Below the pieces are notes generated by a model that saw nothing but the letters and a program-made list of their open reading frames with translations, was not told where the DNA came from and ran no database searches. The translations under genes were made by a program, and so were the position numbers. Below are positions 32,401-41,785 of a DNA stretch of 64,000 nt, one piece after another (the first letter of the stretch is position 1; the number at the start of each line of letters is the position of its first letter). The stretch comes from DATEJJ01 sp039649115 (GTDB lineage: Bacteria; Actinomycetota; Actinomycetes; Mycobacteriales; Micromonosporaceae): the NCBI GenBank assembly GCA_039649115.1, contig JBBWZQ010000386.1, forward strand, positions 1 through 64,000, given 5' to 3'.

Positions 32401-34383
32401 ATGCAGGTGTCGACGGCGGCGCTCGCGGTACTCCTTCCCCTCACCCTGCTCTTCGCGGCGCTGGCCGGCTGGCCGGTCGGCCCGGCGATCGCCCCGGTGC
32501 GGCTCGCGATCATGCGCGGCGGGCTCGTCGTGGGTACCGTGACCGTGCTGGCCACCGAGGGGCTGGGCGCGCTGCACCAGCTGACCGGCGCCGCCCTTGC
32601 CGCCGTCTGGGCCACCGTCGCCGCGTCGTGTGGCGTGCTCGCCGGGTACCGGCACCGGTGGCGGCTGCCGCGAAAGGTACCGGCCGCGCTGCGCGGCACG
32701 GCCTGGCCGGACCTCGTCCTGGTCGCCGGCATGGTCGTCCTCGTGCTGGCCGAGCTGGTCGTCGCGCTGGTCGCGCCGCCCAACAACGCCGACTCGCAGG
32801 GCTACCACCTGCCGCGCGTCGAGCACTGGGCGCAGGACCGGTCGGTCGCGTTCTACCCGACCGCGGTGCACCGGCAGATCGGCTTCTCCCCGGGAGCCGA
32901 ATACCTGCTGCTGCAGTTGCGCCTGCTGGCCGGCCCGGAGGAGTTCTACAACGTCGTCCAGTGGGCGGCGGCGCTGGGCTGCGCCGTCGTGGTCTCCCGG
33001 ATCGCCGCCCAGTTGGGTGCCGGCCGGCGCGGGCAACTGCTGGCGGCGGTGACGGTGGCCAGCGCCCCGCTGGTGGTGCTGGAGGCGACCAGCACGCAGA
33101 CCGACCTGGTGGCCGGGTTCTGGGTGGCGACCGGCGCCAGCCTGGCCCTGTCCGGGCTGCGTGCCCGCACCCCGTGGGTCGAGGTCGGCTGGCTGGGCGC
33201 GGCCAGCGGGCTGACCGCGATCACGAAGGTCAACGCGCTCGCCACGCTGGCCCCGTTCCTGCTGATGTGGGGCGCGGGGCAGGTGGGGCGGGTGCGGCCG
33301 GGCCGCGCCGCGCTGCGCTGCGCCGCGGTGGTGGCCCTCACCGCGGCGCTGGCCGGGCCGTTCACCGCGCGGTGCGCGCGGGAGTGGGGCACGCCCACCG
33401 GTGACCCGGGCGCGCAGATCATCGCGCTGGGCCGGCACGACCCGGCGGCGGTCGGCGTGAATGCCGCGCGCATCGCGGCCTCGGTGCTGGCCACCGGGTC
33501 CGCGAGGCTGAACAGGGAGACCGGCGCGGCGCTCGACGCGCTGGCCGCCGCCCTGCACCTGCCGGCGCGGGACGCCGCGCTCACCTTCACCGGGCTGCCG
33601 TTCGAGGTGCCCACGCCGCGGCACCCGGACGAGGATCACTCGGCGTACCCGATCCAGGCCATGGCCGTCCTGGGCGGCGTGGCTTTCGGCCTGTTCGGCC
33701 GCCGCCGCACCGCCCAGGTGCGGGGGTACGCCGGCGCCGCCGCGCTCGCCCTGCTGCTCACCGCGGCGCTGGTGGCGTGGCAACCGTGGATCAACCGGTT
33801 GGTCCTGCCCACCTTCGTCGCCGGGGTGCCACTGGTGGGCTGGGCGGCGAGCCACCTGCGGGACAGCCGGAGCCGGTCTTTGGGCGCGGACCCGCGGCGG
33901 CCGGTGGCGGCGATGCTCGCGGCCCTGGTGCTGCTGGCCGGTTACCGGCAGGCGGTGGCGGCGCTCTGGTACGGCCAGCCGCGGCCGCTGGGGACCAAGG
34001 AGTCCGTGCTCGCCGTGGGCCGGGACCGGGTCCGGTACGTCCGCGCCCGCGACCGGCAGGCCGGGTACGAGGCGGCGGCCGCGCGCCTGGCGGCCAGCGG
34101 CGCCCGGCGGATCGGCCTGGTGCAGAGCAACGTCGGCTGGGAGTACGCCTGGTGGGAGGGGCCGCGCCGGTACGGTGCCCATCCCGCCCTGGTGAGCCTC
34201 ACCTCCGTGCTGCCCAGGCATCCACCCGCGAGCGTCGCCAGCGTCGACGCGATCGTGTGCACATTGGACACCGCGCGGTGCGCGAGGTGGCTGCCCGGCG
34301 GCTGGTACGCGATCGCCTACCGGGGCGTCAGCGTCCTGCTGCCCGGCCCACCCGCCATCGCGACCATCCACAAGGGACGCTGA
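32401..34383 (+). CDS. Multi-pass membrane glycosyltransferase of the GT39/PMT type
   Basis: 660 residues with about ten to twelve hydrophobic helices. The first extracytoplasmic loop after helix 3-4 has PPNNADSQGYHLPRVEHWAQDRSVAFYP, matching the Asp-containing loop of polyprenyl-phosphate sugar glycosyltransferases of the GT-C fold (ArnT/PMT-like). A soluble C-terminal domain follows (GARRIGLVQSNVGWEYAWWEGPRR). It probably moves a sugar from a polyprenyl phosphate outside the membrane. A 21-base stretch at 33863-33883 is identical to part of the 63-bp repeat. ATG start; single gene. Confidence 0.8.
   Translation: MQVSTAALAVLLPLTLLFAALAGWPVGPAIAPVRLAIMRGGLVVGTVTVLATEGLGALHQLTGAALAAVWATVAASCGVLAGYRHRWRLPRKVPAALRGTAWPDLVLVAGMVVLVLAELVVALVAPPNNADSQGYHLPRVEHWAQDRSVAFYPTAVHRQIGFSPGAEYLLLQLRLLAGPEEFYNVVQWAAALGCAVVVSRIAAQLGAGRRGQLLAAVTVASAPLVVLEATSTQTDLVAGFWVATGASLALSGLRARTPWVEVGWLGAASGLTAITKVNALATLAPFLLMWGAGQVGRVRPGRAALRCAAVVALTAALAGPFTARCAREWGTPTGDPGAQIIALGRHDPAAVGVNAARIAASVLATGSARLNRETGAALDALAAALHLPARDAALTFTGLPFEVPTPRHPDEDHSAYPIQAMAVLGGVAFGLFGRRRTAQVRGYAGAAALALLLTAALVAWQPWINRLVLPTFVAGVPLVGWAASHLRDSRSRSLGADPRRPVAAMLAALVLLAGYRQAVAALWYGQPRPLGTKESVLAVGRDRVRYVRARDRQAGYEAAAARLAASGARRIGLVQSNVGWEYAWWEGPRRYGAHPALVSLTSVLPRHPPASVASVDAIVCTLDTARCARWLPGGWYAIAYRGVSVLLPGPPAIATIHKGR
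33863..33883 (+). repeat. 21-base exact match to core of the 63-bp repeat
   Basis: The 21 bases here, starting ACAGCCGGAGCCGG and ending CTTTGG, equal 15789-15809 exactly. They are in frame inside the membrane glycosyltransferase gene, in a loop coding for DSRSRSLG. It could be a partial or decayed copy. Confidence 0.55.
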
Positions 34384-34595
34384 TGGCTGGTAGCCGCTGC
34401 GACAGGCTGCGCGGCTGATCGGTCCACCCGCCACGACCGGCCGGCCGAGGGACTCGACGGCACCGGGGTCGACTCCGTCGCCACCGCGGTGCGCAGGCGC
34501 CGCGCCTTCTCTGCCCAGACCGCGGCCGATTCGCTACGTACCGCCCTTCGGTACCGTTGACCAGCCGAGCCCCGACGAGGAGAAGGAGGGCCAGC

Positions 34596-34952
34596 GTGCC
34601 GGAGGACTCCCCGGGGTTCGTCCGGCGCCGGGAGGACTTCACCTGTGCCCACTGCGGGCGCGAGGTGACCGGCACCGGGTACACCAACCACTGCCCGCGC
34701 TGCCTGTGGTCGCGCCACGTCGACGTGGCACCGGGCGACCGGCTCGCCACCTGCCAGGGCATGATGGCGCCGGTCGCCGCCCTCCACGAGCGCGGCCGGT
34801 ACGTCGTGGTGCAGCGCTGCGAGAGCTGCGGCCACACCTGGCGCAACCGGGCCGCGCCCGGGGACAGCAGGCAGACGCTGCTCGGGCTCATGGGTCGGGT
34901 GGTGCCGGCGCCTCCCGAGCCCCGCCGGCCCAGGCGGGGTCGGTCAGGGTGA
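34596..34952 (+). CDS. RNHCP-domain zinc-ribbon protein
   Basis: A 118-residue protein with three Cys pairs: FTCAHCGREV, the hallmark NHCPRCLWSRHVD, and VQRCESCGHTWRNR. The RNHCP domain is a conserved bacterial zinc-binding module of unknown role. GTG is set by a strong AAGGAGGG site upstream. The Arg/Pro tail is disordered. Confidence 0.88.
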   Translation: MPEDSPGFVRRREDFTCAHCGREVTGTGYTNHCPRCLWSRHVDVAPGDRLATCQGMMAPVAALHERGRYVVVQRCESCGHTWRNRAAPGDSRQTLLGLMGRVVPAPPEPRRPRRGRSG

Positions 34953-34982
34953 GCCGCTGGGCGGAGCATCGCGCCCCGTATC

Positions 34983-35264
34983 ATGACCGGCGTGCTGTTC
35001 ATGGTGGTAGAGCGCTTCCGCGACCAGGACGCGAAGCCGGTGTACGAACGGGCGCGCGAGCGCGGACGCATGATGCCGGACGGGCTGCGCTACGTCGACA
35101 GTTGGGTCGAGGCCAACTTCGGCCGCTGCTTCCAGCTCATGGAGTGCGACGACCTGAGCCTGCTCATGACCTGGATCAGCCGGTGGCGCGACCTGGTCGA
35201 CTTCGAGGTGGTCCCCGTGGTCACCAGCGGTGCGGCGGCCGCGGTCGCCGGTGCGGCCGGCTGA
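34983..35264 (+). CDS. DUF3303 family protein
   Basis: A 93-residue soluble protein: VLFMVVERFRDQDAKPVYERARERGRMMPDGLRYVDSW..., then CFQLMECDDLSLLMTWISRWRDLVDFEVVPVV. This matches the ferredoxin-like DUF3303 family. Starts ATG 34983; GTG 34992 would also fit the usual MLFMV start. An Ala-rich tail follows the domain. Confidence 0.82.
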   Translation: MTGVLFMVVERFRDQDAKPVYERARERGRMMPDGLRYVDSWVEANFGRCFQLMECDDLSLLMTWISRWRDLVDFEVVPVVTSGAAAAVAGAAG

Positions 35265-35271
35265 CGCGCGG

Positions 35272-37407
35272 TCAGGCTGCCGCACAGGAGACCGTGACAC
35301 CACTGCCCGATCCGTTCGCCTGGAACCCGAAACTGGTCGCCTGGCCCGCACCGAGCCGGCCGTTGTGGCTCGCGTTGGCCACCGGGACGGTGCCGCTGGT
35401 ACCGGTGTTCACCCCGTTCCAGAGGTTCGTGATGGCGGTACCTCCGGGCAGGTTCATGGTGACCCGCCACCCGTTGACCGGCGCGCTGCCCGCGGTCACG
35501 TTGACGTTGGCCACGAAGCCGCCCGTCCAGGCGCTCGCCACGCTGTAGCTCGCCGAGCAGGTCCCCGCGCCGCCACCCGTCGGGCTCGTGCTCGGGCTCG
35601 GGCCCGCTGCGGACGGGCTGGGCGAGGACGGGTTGGGTGAGGACGGGCTGGGCGAGGACGGGTTGGGTGAGGACGGGCTGGGCGCGGACGGGCTCGGGGA
35701 GCCCGTCGGCGGGGTGCCGGTCGCGCCGGTCAGGACGACGATCGACTCGGCCGGGATGGCGACCGAGCTGCCGGAGAAACCGCTCGACGCGATCGTCGGG
35801 TTGGCCCTGTCGTAGACGTATTCCGTCTGTGCGGAACCGGTGATGCCCAGGCTGGACGTGCTCACCGTGTAGGAGTTGGCAGGGTCCGCGTTGACCAGCA
35901 TGACGGCGTACGAGCCGCCTGGCAGGTTGGCGTAGTAGCCGTAGATGTTCGGCGTCGCCACGGCCAGGGTACCGACCTTGGCGCCCTTGACGGCGAGCTT
36001 GGCCGCCAGCGCGTACCCGTAGTAAGGCGGGTACGGGGTGTTCATGGCGGGCTCGCCGCCGGTGGCCGAGGAGAACATGCCGAAGTCGGCGGCCGGCGTG
36101 CCGTAGTTGTGCACGTCCCACCAGTCGACGCTCTGCGCGCCGAAGGAGAGCCACTCCAGCGCGTTGGCGGCGGCGAAGAGGGCGCCGACGGGCTGCTCGT
36201 TCCAGGCGTTGGCGGTCTGGGACATGTTGGTCTCGCCGACGACGAAGTACGCGGTGGGGTCGTATGTGGACAGTGCCGCCTTGACCTGCGCCGCCGCGGC
36301 CGGGATGTTGTCGATCAGCTCCATGATCGACTGAGTGCTCTCCGCCGGCAGCCCGTTGATCGGGTACCAGTGGACGTCGGCGCAGTCGATGTACGCGGCG
36401 TCCGCCTGCAGGATCGTGTTGTTCCAGTTCTGCCAGCCGTCCACGCCGGCACCGGGTGCCAGGTTGCCGTCCATCGCGTAGTCGTAGCAGATCTTCGCGT
36501 TGGGGTCGGCGGCCTTCATCGCCTGCATGTACGCCAGGGCGTTGCTCGCGTAGGACGATGCCGTGTGCGGGTTGGCGTGGGTGTCGGTCTCCCACGACCC
36601 GTACACCTCGTTGCCGATCTCCCAGAGCGTGACGCCCTGCCCGGCGGTGGCCGACCGGCTGACCCAGGCGGCCGCGCTCTGCGGGGTGTCGGAGCCGTAG
36701 TTGATGGTGACGAACTTCTGCCCGTTGCTGATGGCGTTGACCTGGTTGGAGAACTGGGCGAAGTTGACCGGCTGCGCCGAGCTGTTGACCGTGTTGGTCT
36801 GCCACATGTACTGGTCGGCCCACGAGCCGCCCGGGTACCGGATGAGTGATGTGTTGGCGGCCGAGAGGGCGCTGGCGATCGCCGGGTCCACGAAGTTGGT
36901 GTCCCAGGCGGCGGTGTTGACGCCCAGCGGCTGCAGTGGCCCGGACAGCGTGTTGCTGGCGGATCCCTGGCTGGGTCCCGAGCAGGTGACGGCCGGCACC
37001 GGATTGCTGGTGCCGTTGTAGCTGCCGTGGAATCCCCAGGTGGTGCTCGCCCCCGGAGCGAGGTTGGCGTTGTAGCTGCCCAGCGGCGTCGCGGTCACCG
37101 TGGCGCCGGTCTGGGTCACGTTCGCGCTGTACGGCGATCCCGCGATGACCGCCTGACCCGCCGGGTACGTCCAGCTGATCGTCCAGTTGGTGATCGCGTA
37201 CGGGGCGTTGTTGGTCACCGTGACGGTGGCCCCGAAGTCGGGCGGGTTGTTCGACGGTGTCTGCCAGCCGATGGCGTACGCCGCGCTGCACGCCGCTCCG
37301 GTGTCGGCCGACGCGCTCCGCGCGAGCACGGCGACCGCGGTGCCGGCGGTGGCGGCCAGCACGGCGGCCAGGGCGGCGCGTCCCGGGCGTCTACTGAGGA
37401 CACTCAT
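35272..37407 (-). CDS. Secreted clan GH-A glycoside hydrolase with CBM2 modules at both ends
   Basis: A 711-residue exported enzyme. The signal peptide ends near ASA (residue 34). An N-terminal CBM2-like domain (AAYAIGWQTP, ITNWTISWTYPAGQ, about residues 38-145) precedes a TIM-barrel of the GH51/GH44/GH30 kind with acid/base Glu in TLWEIGNEVYG and nucleophile Glu in YFVVGETNMSQ. A small beta domain follows, then a Pro/Ser/Asn linker of repeated SPSSPNPSSP, and a classic C-terminal CBM2 (SAWTGGFVANV, VNGWRVTMNLPGG, LWNGV). Arabinofuranosidase or endoglucanase activity is possible. ATG with AAGGAGAAGC upstream. Confidence 0.85.
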   Translation of the reverse strand: MSVLSRRPGRAALAAVLAATAGTAVAVLARSASADTGAACSAAYAIGWQTPSNNPPDFGATVTVTNNAPYAITNWTISWTYPAGQAVIAGSPYSANVTQTGATVTATPLGSYNANLAPGASTTWGFHGSYNGTSNPVPAVTCSGPSQGSASNTLSGPLQPLGVNTAAWDTNFVDPAIASALSAANTSLIRYPGGSWADQYMWQTNTVNSSAQPVNFAQFSNQVNAISNGQKFVTINYGSDTPQSAAAWVSRSATAGQGVTLWEIGNEVYGSWETDTHANPHTASSYASNALAYMQAMKAADPNAKICYDYAMDGNLAPGAGVDGWQNWNNTILQADAAYIDCADVHWYPINGLPAESTQSIMELIDNIPAAAAQVKAALSTYDPTAYFVVGETNMSQTANAWNEQPVGALFAAANALEWLSFGAQSVDWWDVHNYGTPAADFGMFSSATGGEPAMNTPYPPYYGYALAAKLAVKGAKVGTLAVATPNIYGYYANLPGGSYAVMLVNADPANSYTVSTSSLGITGSAQTEYVYDRANPTIASSGFSGSSVAIPAESIVVLTGATGTPPTGSPSPSAPSPSSPNPSSPSPSSPNPSSPSPSAAGPSPSTSPTGGGAGTCSASYSVASAWTGGFVANVNVTAGSAPVNGWRVTMNLPGGTAITNLWNGVNTGTSGTVPVANASHNGRLGAGQATSFGFQANGSGSGVTVSCAAA

Positions 37408-37545
37408 GCTTCTCCTTCGGCCGGTCAGCCGGTGGCGCACGGAACACCGACCATCCACCGACAATGCGTGCGACATCGACGCGCGTCAAGCAAAGAGTCC
37501 CGGCGGACGTCCCTGGGCGGGAAACAACCGAAAACCGGACCGTCC

Positions 37546-39372
37546 TCACTCGCAGGCGTCGGCTGCCTCGCCGGGCGCCACCCGGCACTGGTCGGTCCCG
37601 TCGCCGCCCGCCAGGAAGTCCGCACCCGCCGCGCCGTCCAGCCGGTCCGCGCCGGGGCCGCCGCTGAGGACGTCGGCGCCGCCGCCACCGTTGAGCCGGT
37701 CGTCGCCCGGGCCGCCGTAGAGCGTGTCGTCACCGGCCCCGCCGTACCCCACGTCGTTGCCGCCGTCGCCGAAGACCGTGTCGTTCCCGCCGCCGGCCAG
37801 GATGACGTCGTTGCCGGCACCGGCGCAGATGACGTCGTCACCGCCGGTGCCCACCAGCAGGTCGTCGCCCGCGGTACCCGTGACGGTGCAGCGCCGGGGA
37901 TCGGCGTTGAACTCCTCGACGCCCATGAGAGGGCGCAGCGCCCGCTGGACGTCAGGACCGGCGAACGCGGCGCGCAGCATGTCGCCGGCCAGCGCGTTGC
38001 CGATCGCGGCCATGACGATGCCCTGGTCGAGGGAGAGGTAGGCGGTCGAGACGGTACCGGTGCCCACGTTGACGCTGTCGCGGAAGCCCCACTTGCCGTA
38101 CAGGCCGGGGAAGTCGCGCGCGAGGCGGCGCAGGTTCGCCAGCGCCTCGTCCGGTGCGAAGCGCAGCGCCAGGAAGGCGGCGTGCGGCGTGACGACACCA
38201 TTGGTGTACGCCGACGCGGGCGGGTCGGCCAGCGCCGGCCGGCCCGGGCAGCCGGCGAAGCCGCGGTCCACGACGGTACCGTCCTCATTGGACGGATAGC
38301 CGCCCGGATCCATCCCGATCGCGTCCACCCCGTACGCGTTGTAGCCGCCCTCCGGCGTGTTGGACGGCGAGAAGCCCCAGTAGCCGTACCCGGCGTCCAC
38401 GAGCCCGTGGTGGATCTGCGCGGCCACGGTGAGCGGGTGGTTGGGTCCCCAGCTGCCCGGCGCCCAGCGCTCCTCGGGTACGAACAGCGCCGGCATCAGC
38501 GCCTCGAACATGCTGCCGCCCCAGGACGGTGTCACCCGGGTGCCGTTGTACGGATAGGCGCCCTCGAACACGTCGACGCCGAAGTACGTGCGGTGGAAGC
38601 CGTACGGCCGCGTCTCCTGCCAGCTCCAGTCGCAGCTGTCCGGGAAGCTGCGCCAGCGCCCGAAGTAGGCGCGCGGCGGGATCTCGCCCTTGGCGATGCC
38701 GATGTAGTCGGCGATGCGGCTCTCGCTGACCTGCGTGTCGTAGCAGCAGGCGGACTCCCCGGTGCTGGGCGTGTAGGAGAACAGGATCCGGTTGACCGCC
38801 GGCCGGTAGTAGAAGCCGAAGTCCATGCTGTCGAACAGGGCGCCGGCCCGCCCGGCCAGCTCGGGCACGGCGCGCTGCACGACGCGCAGGCCGGTGGCGA
38901 GCCACCCGTTGTCCACAGAGGACAGTATCGGCGTCAGCGGTGCTCCGGTCGGTGGCCAGGTCGTCAGCGTCGCGCCGGTGCGGTGGTCGTACCAGTTGAA
39001 GAACTGGCCGCTCGCGGCGTGGCGCTGCAGGTGTTCGAGGGTGCCGATGGTCCGGGACAGCCGTGCCACCAGCTCGGCGCGGCCGATGAGCCCCAGCCGC
39101 CGCGCCACCAGCCCGCTCCACAGGTACGCGCCGATGTTGGTGGTGGAGGTCTGCACGCTGCGCGTCCCGTCCGCGGCGAGGCTGTCGGCCGGCAGCCCGG
39201 AGCCGGGGTCGGTCATCGCCACGAACGAGGCCCAGGTGGCGCTCGCGTACGCCCGCAACTGCGCCCGCGAGTCGCCCGCCGCCGCGCCGCTCGCCGGTGC
39301 CCTGGTGGCGAGCAGCGTCGCGAGCACCGCGACGCCTGCCACTGCCGGCCGTAGCGCTTGTCGCATGCCCAT
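37546..39372 (-). CDS. Secreted glucoamylase-like (PF10091-type) protein with RTX calcium repeats
   Basis: A 608-residue exported protein. Signal peptide to about residue 30. The (alpha/alpha)6-barrel domain resembles the Glycoamylase/GH144 type, many of which act on beta-1,2-glucans: TTNIGAYLWSGLVARRLGLI, FFNWYDHRTG, SVDNGWLATGL, WGGSMFEALMPALFVPE and YGFSPS-like GYWGFSPSNTPEGGYNAYGVD. Residues about 500-590 are five or more RTX nonapeptides (GGxGxDxLxGG), which bind calcium outside the cell. Fusion of this barrel to RTX repeats is unusual. ATG 39372 follows GGAGG; ATG 39366 is possible. Confidence 0.85.
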   Translation of the reverse strand: MGMRQALRPAVAGVAVLATLLATRAPASGAAAGDSRAQLRAYASATWASFVAMTDPGSGLPADSLAADGTRSVQTSTTNIGAYLWSGLVARRLGLIGRAELVARLSRTIGTLEHLQRHAASGQFFNWYDHRTGATLTTWPPTGAPLTPILSSVDNGWLATGLRVVQRAVPELAGRAGALFDSMDFGFYYRPAVNRILFSYTPSTGESACCYDTQVSESRIADYIGIAKGEIPPRAYFGRWRSFPDSCDWSWQETRPYGFHRTYFGVDVFEGAYPYNGTRVTPSWGGSMFEALMPALFVPEERWAPGSWGPNHPLTVAAQIHHGLVDAGYGYWGFSPSNTPEGGYNAYGVDAIGMDPGGYPSNEDGTVVDRGFAGCPGRPALADPPASAYTNGVVTPHAAFLALRFAPDEALANLRRLARDFPGLYGKWGFRDSVNVGTGTVSTAYLSLDQGIVMAAIGNALAGDMLRAAFAGPDVQRALRPLMGVEEFNADPRRCTVTGTAGDDLLVGTGGDDVICAGAGNDVILAGGGNDTVFGDGGNDVGYGGAGDDTLYGGPGDDRLNGGGGADVLSGGPGADRLDGAAGADFLAGGDGTDQCRVAPGEAADACE

Positions 39373-39485
39373 GCGCGCACCTCCGCGGATTCCGTTCCGG
39401 TCGCTGACAGGTGGCCGGCAGCGTACCCTCCGGGAAGATGCGTCATCCATCACCGTCAAAATATGGCATGCCCCGGGAGGGACGG

Positions 39486-41750
39486 ATGTCGAGGTTCAGG
39501 TCGGCGGCCACGGTCGCCGTGTCGGTCGTGCTGTTCGGCTCCGCCACCGGCGGTGGTGTGCAGGCCGGGTCGCAGTCCATCGAGGCGCGGGTGACCGGCC
39601 TGCTGTCGCGCATGACGCTGCAGGAGAAACTGGAGCAGATCCAGCTGCTGCCGGACTTCATGATCACCGACGACGAGGTGCGCAAGGGCCTCGGTTCGGT
39701 GCTGAGCCTCACGGATCCGGTGCAGATCAACCGCCTGCAGCACGTCGCCGTCGAGCAGTCGCGGCTGCACATCCCGATGCTTTTCGCGTTTGACACCATC
39801 CACGGGTTCCGGACCATCTTCCCGATCCCGCTCGGCGCCGCCAGCAGCTTCGATCCGCAGGTCGCCGCCGCCGACGACCGGATCGGCGCGCGCGAGTCGG
39901 CGGCGGTCGGGCTCAAGCAGATCTACGGACCGATGGTCGACGTGTCGCACGAGCCGCGCTGGGGCCGGATCGCCGAGGGTGCCGGTGAGGACCCGTACCT
40001 CGGTTCGGTCTTCGCCGCGGCGCGGGTGACGGCCGCGCAGGGCACCAGCTACAGCGCGGCCGACAAGGTGGTCGCCAGCCCCAAGCACTACGCCGCCTAC
40101 GGCCAGCCGGAGGGCGGGCGCGACTACAACACGACCGACATGTCCGAGCAGCGGCTGCGCAACCTCTACCTGCCGCCGTTCCAGGCGGCGGTGGCCGCCG
40201 GCGCCGGCACCGCGATGTGCTCGTTCAACGCGGTCAACGGGGTGCCGGGCTGCGGCAACCCGGACCTGGAGACCGGGATCCTCAAGGGCGGGTGGGGGTT
40301 CGACGGCTTCGTCGAGAGCGACTGGACGGCCGTCGCCGAGATGCGGGCCTGCCCGCCCAGCACGCCCGACACCGGCCCGTGCGGGCACGGGGTCGCCGCG
40401 GACGGGCCAGACGCGGCGGCGGTCGCGCTGAACGCCGGTACCGACTCCGAGATGACCAGCACCTTCATCCGCGACTACGGCGCCCAGCTCCTGGCACAGC
40501 ACCGCATCTCCATCGCCCGGATCAACGACGCGGTCCGGCGCATCCTGCGGGTGAAGTTCCGGGCCGGGCTGTTCGAGCACCCGTACGTCGACGTCAGCAA
40601 GGCGCAGTCCGCGCAGTTGCTGCCCGACGCCGTGGCCGCCGCGCGCCGGGCCGCCGGCCGGTCGATGGTGCTGCTGAAGAACGACGCCTCGACCCTGCCC
40701 CTCGACCCGGCCAGGAACACCGCCGTGATCGGTCCGCTGGCCGACGACGGGCACGCCATGCTCGGACCCTGGTGGGGTACCGGCCGCGACGAGGACGCCG
40801 TGACCGTGCTGAACGGGATCAGGGCGCAGAGCACCGGTACGACGACGTACGCGCAGGCGTGCACCCTCCCGCACACCGAGCCGCCGGACTACGACCCGGC
40901 CGCGGACTGCGGCTCGGACGCCGGGTTCGCCGCCGCCGTGGCCGCCGCCAAGGCCGCCGACCAGGTGGTGCTCGCGCTGGGCGAGTCGCGCGAGATGAGC
41001 GGCGAGGCCGCCTCGCGCAGCACCCTCGACCTGCCCGGCCGGCAGCAGGAGCTGATCGACGCGATCAAGGCGACCGGCAGGCCCTTCGTGGTCGTCCTGT
41101 TCAACGGCCGGCCGCTCACGATCGGGAACGTCGCCGCGTCCGCGCCGGCGGTCCTCGAAGCGTGGTTCCCGGGCGTACAGGCCGGCAACGCGGTCGCCGA
41201 CGTGCTGTTCGGGAAGGTCAACCCCGGTGGCAAGCTGCCGGTCTCGTTCCCGCGCACGCTCGGGCAGGTGCCGATCTACTACAACCACGAGCCCACCGGG
41301 CGCCCCTGCGACACCACCCAGAAGTACGACTCGCGCTACCGCGACCTGGACAGCTGCCAGCCGCTGTACCCGTTCGGGTACGGGCTGAGCTACACCACGT
41401 TCGCCGTCTCGAACCTGCGGCTCAGCTCGGCCACCGTCCACCCCGGCGGAAAGGTCACCGCATCCGTGGACGTGGTGAACACCGGCAGCCGCGCGGGCGA
41501 CGACGTGGTGCAGCTGTACCTCCACGACCCGGTGGCCAGCATCTCCCAGCCGGTACGGCGGTTGCGCGGGTTCACCCGCGTCAGCCTGGCGCCCGGTGAG
41601 CGCAGGACGGTCAGCTTCACGCTGGACCGCGCCGACTTCGGCTTCTACGACAACCGGGGCAGGTTCGTCGTGGAGTCCGGGCGCGTCGACGTCTTCGCCG
41701 GCGACAGCTCCACCGCGGACCTGAGCCGATCGTTCACCGTGCAGGGCTGA
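39486..41750 (+). CDS. Secreted GH3 beta-glucosidase-like hydrolase
   Basis: A 754-residue exported enzyme. Signal peptide MSRFRSAATVAVSVVLFGSA with cleavage near residue 27. The GH3 barrel has KLEQIQLL, FAFDTIHGFRTIFPIPLGAA, YGPMVDVSHEPRWGRIAEGAGEDPYLG, VVASPKHYAAYG and the nucleophile Asp in GFVESDWTA. The C-terminal GH3 domain (VVLALGESREMSGEAASRS) and fibronectin-III-like domain (PFGYGLSYTTF to the end) are present. Likely a beta-glucosidase or xylosidase. ATG 39486 is set by GGGAGG. Confidence 0.92.
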   Translation: MSRFRSAATVAVSVVLFGSATGGGVQAGSQSIEARVTGLLSRMTLQEKLEQIQLLPDFMITDDEVRKGLGSVLSLTDPVQINRLQHVAVEQSRLHIPMLFAFDTIHGFRTIFPIPLGAASSFDPQVAAADDRIGARESAAVGLKQIYGPMVDVSHEPRWGRIAEGAGEDPYLGSVFAAARVTAAQGTSYSAADKVVASPKHYAAYGQPEGGRDYNTTDMSEQRLRNLYLPPFQAAVAAGAGTAMCSFNAVNGVPGCGNPDLETGILKGGWGFDGFVESDWTAVAEMRACPPSTPDTGPCGHGVAADGPDAAAVALNAGTDSEMTSTFIRDYGAQLLAQHRISIARINDAVRRILRVKFRAGLFEHPYVDVSKAQSAQLLPDAVAAARRAAGRSMVLLKNDASTLPLDPARNTAVIGPLADDGHAMLGPWWGTGRDEDAVTVLNGIRAQSTGTTTYAQACTLPHTEPPDYDPAADCGSDAGFAAAVAAAKAADQVVLALGESREMSGEAASRSTLDLPGRQQELIDAIKATGRPFVVVLFNGRPLTIGNVAASAPAVLEAWFPGVQAGNAVADVLFGKVNPGGKLPVSFPRTLGQVPIYYNHEPTGRPCDTTQKYDSRYRDLDSCQPLYPFGYGLSYTTFAVSNLRLSSATVHPGGKVTASVDVVNTGSRAGDDVVQLYLHDPVASISQPVRRLRGFTRVSLAPGERRTVSFTLDRADFGFYDNRGRFVVESGRVDVFAGDSSTADLSRSFTVQG

Positions 41751-41785
41751 GCCGGCCCGGCGGCGCCGCGGGTACCGTGTTGACT

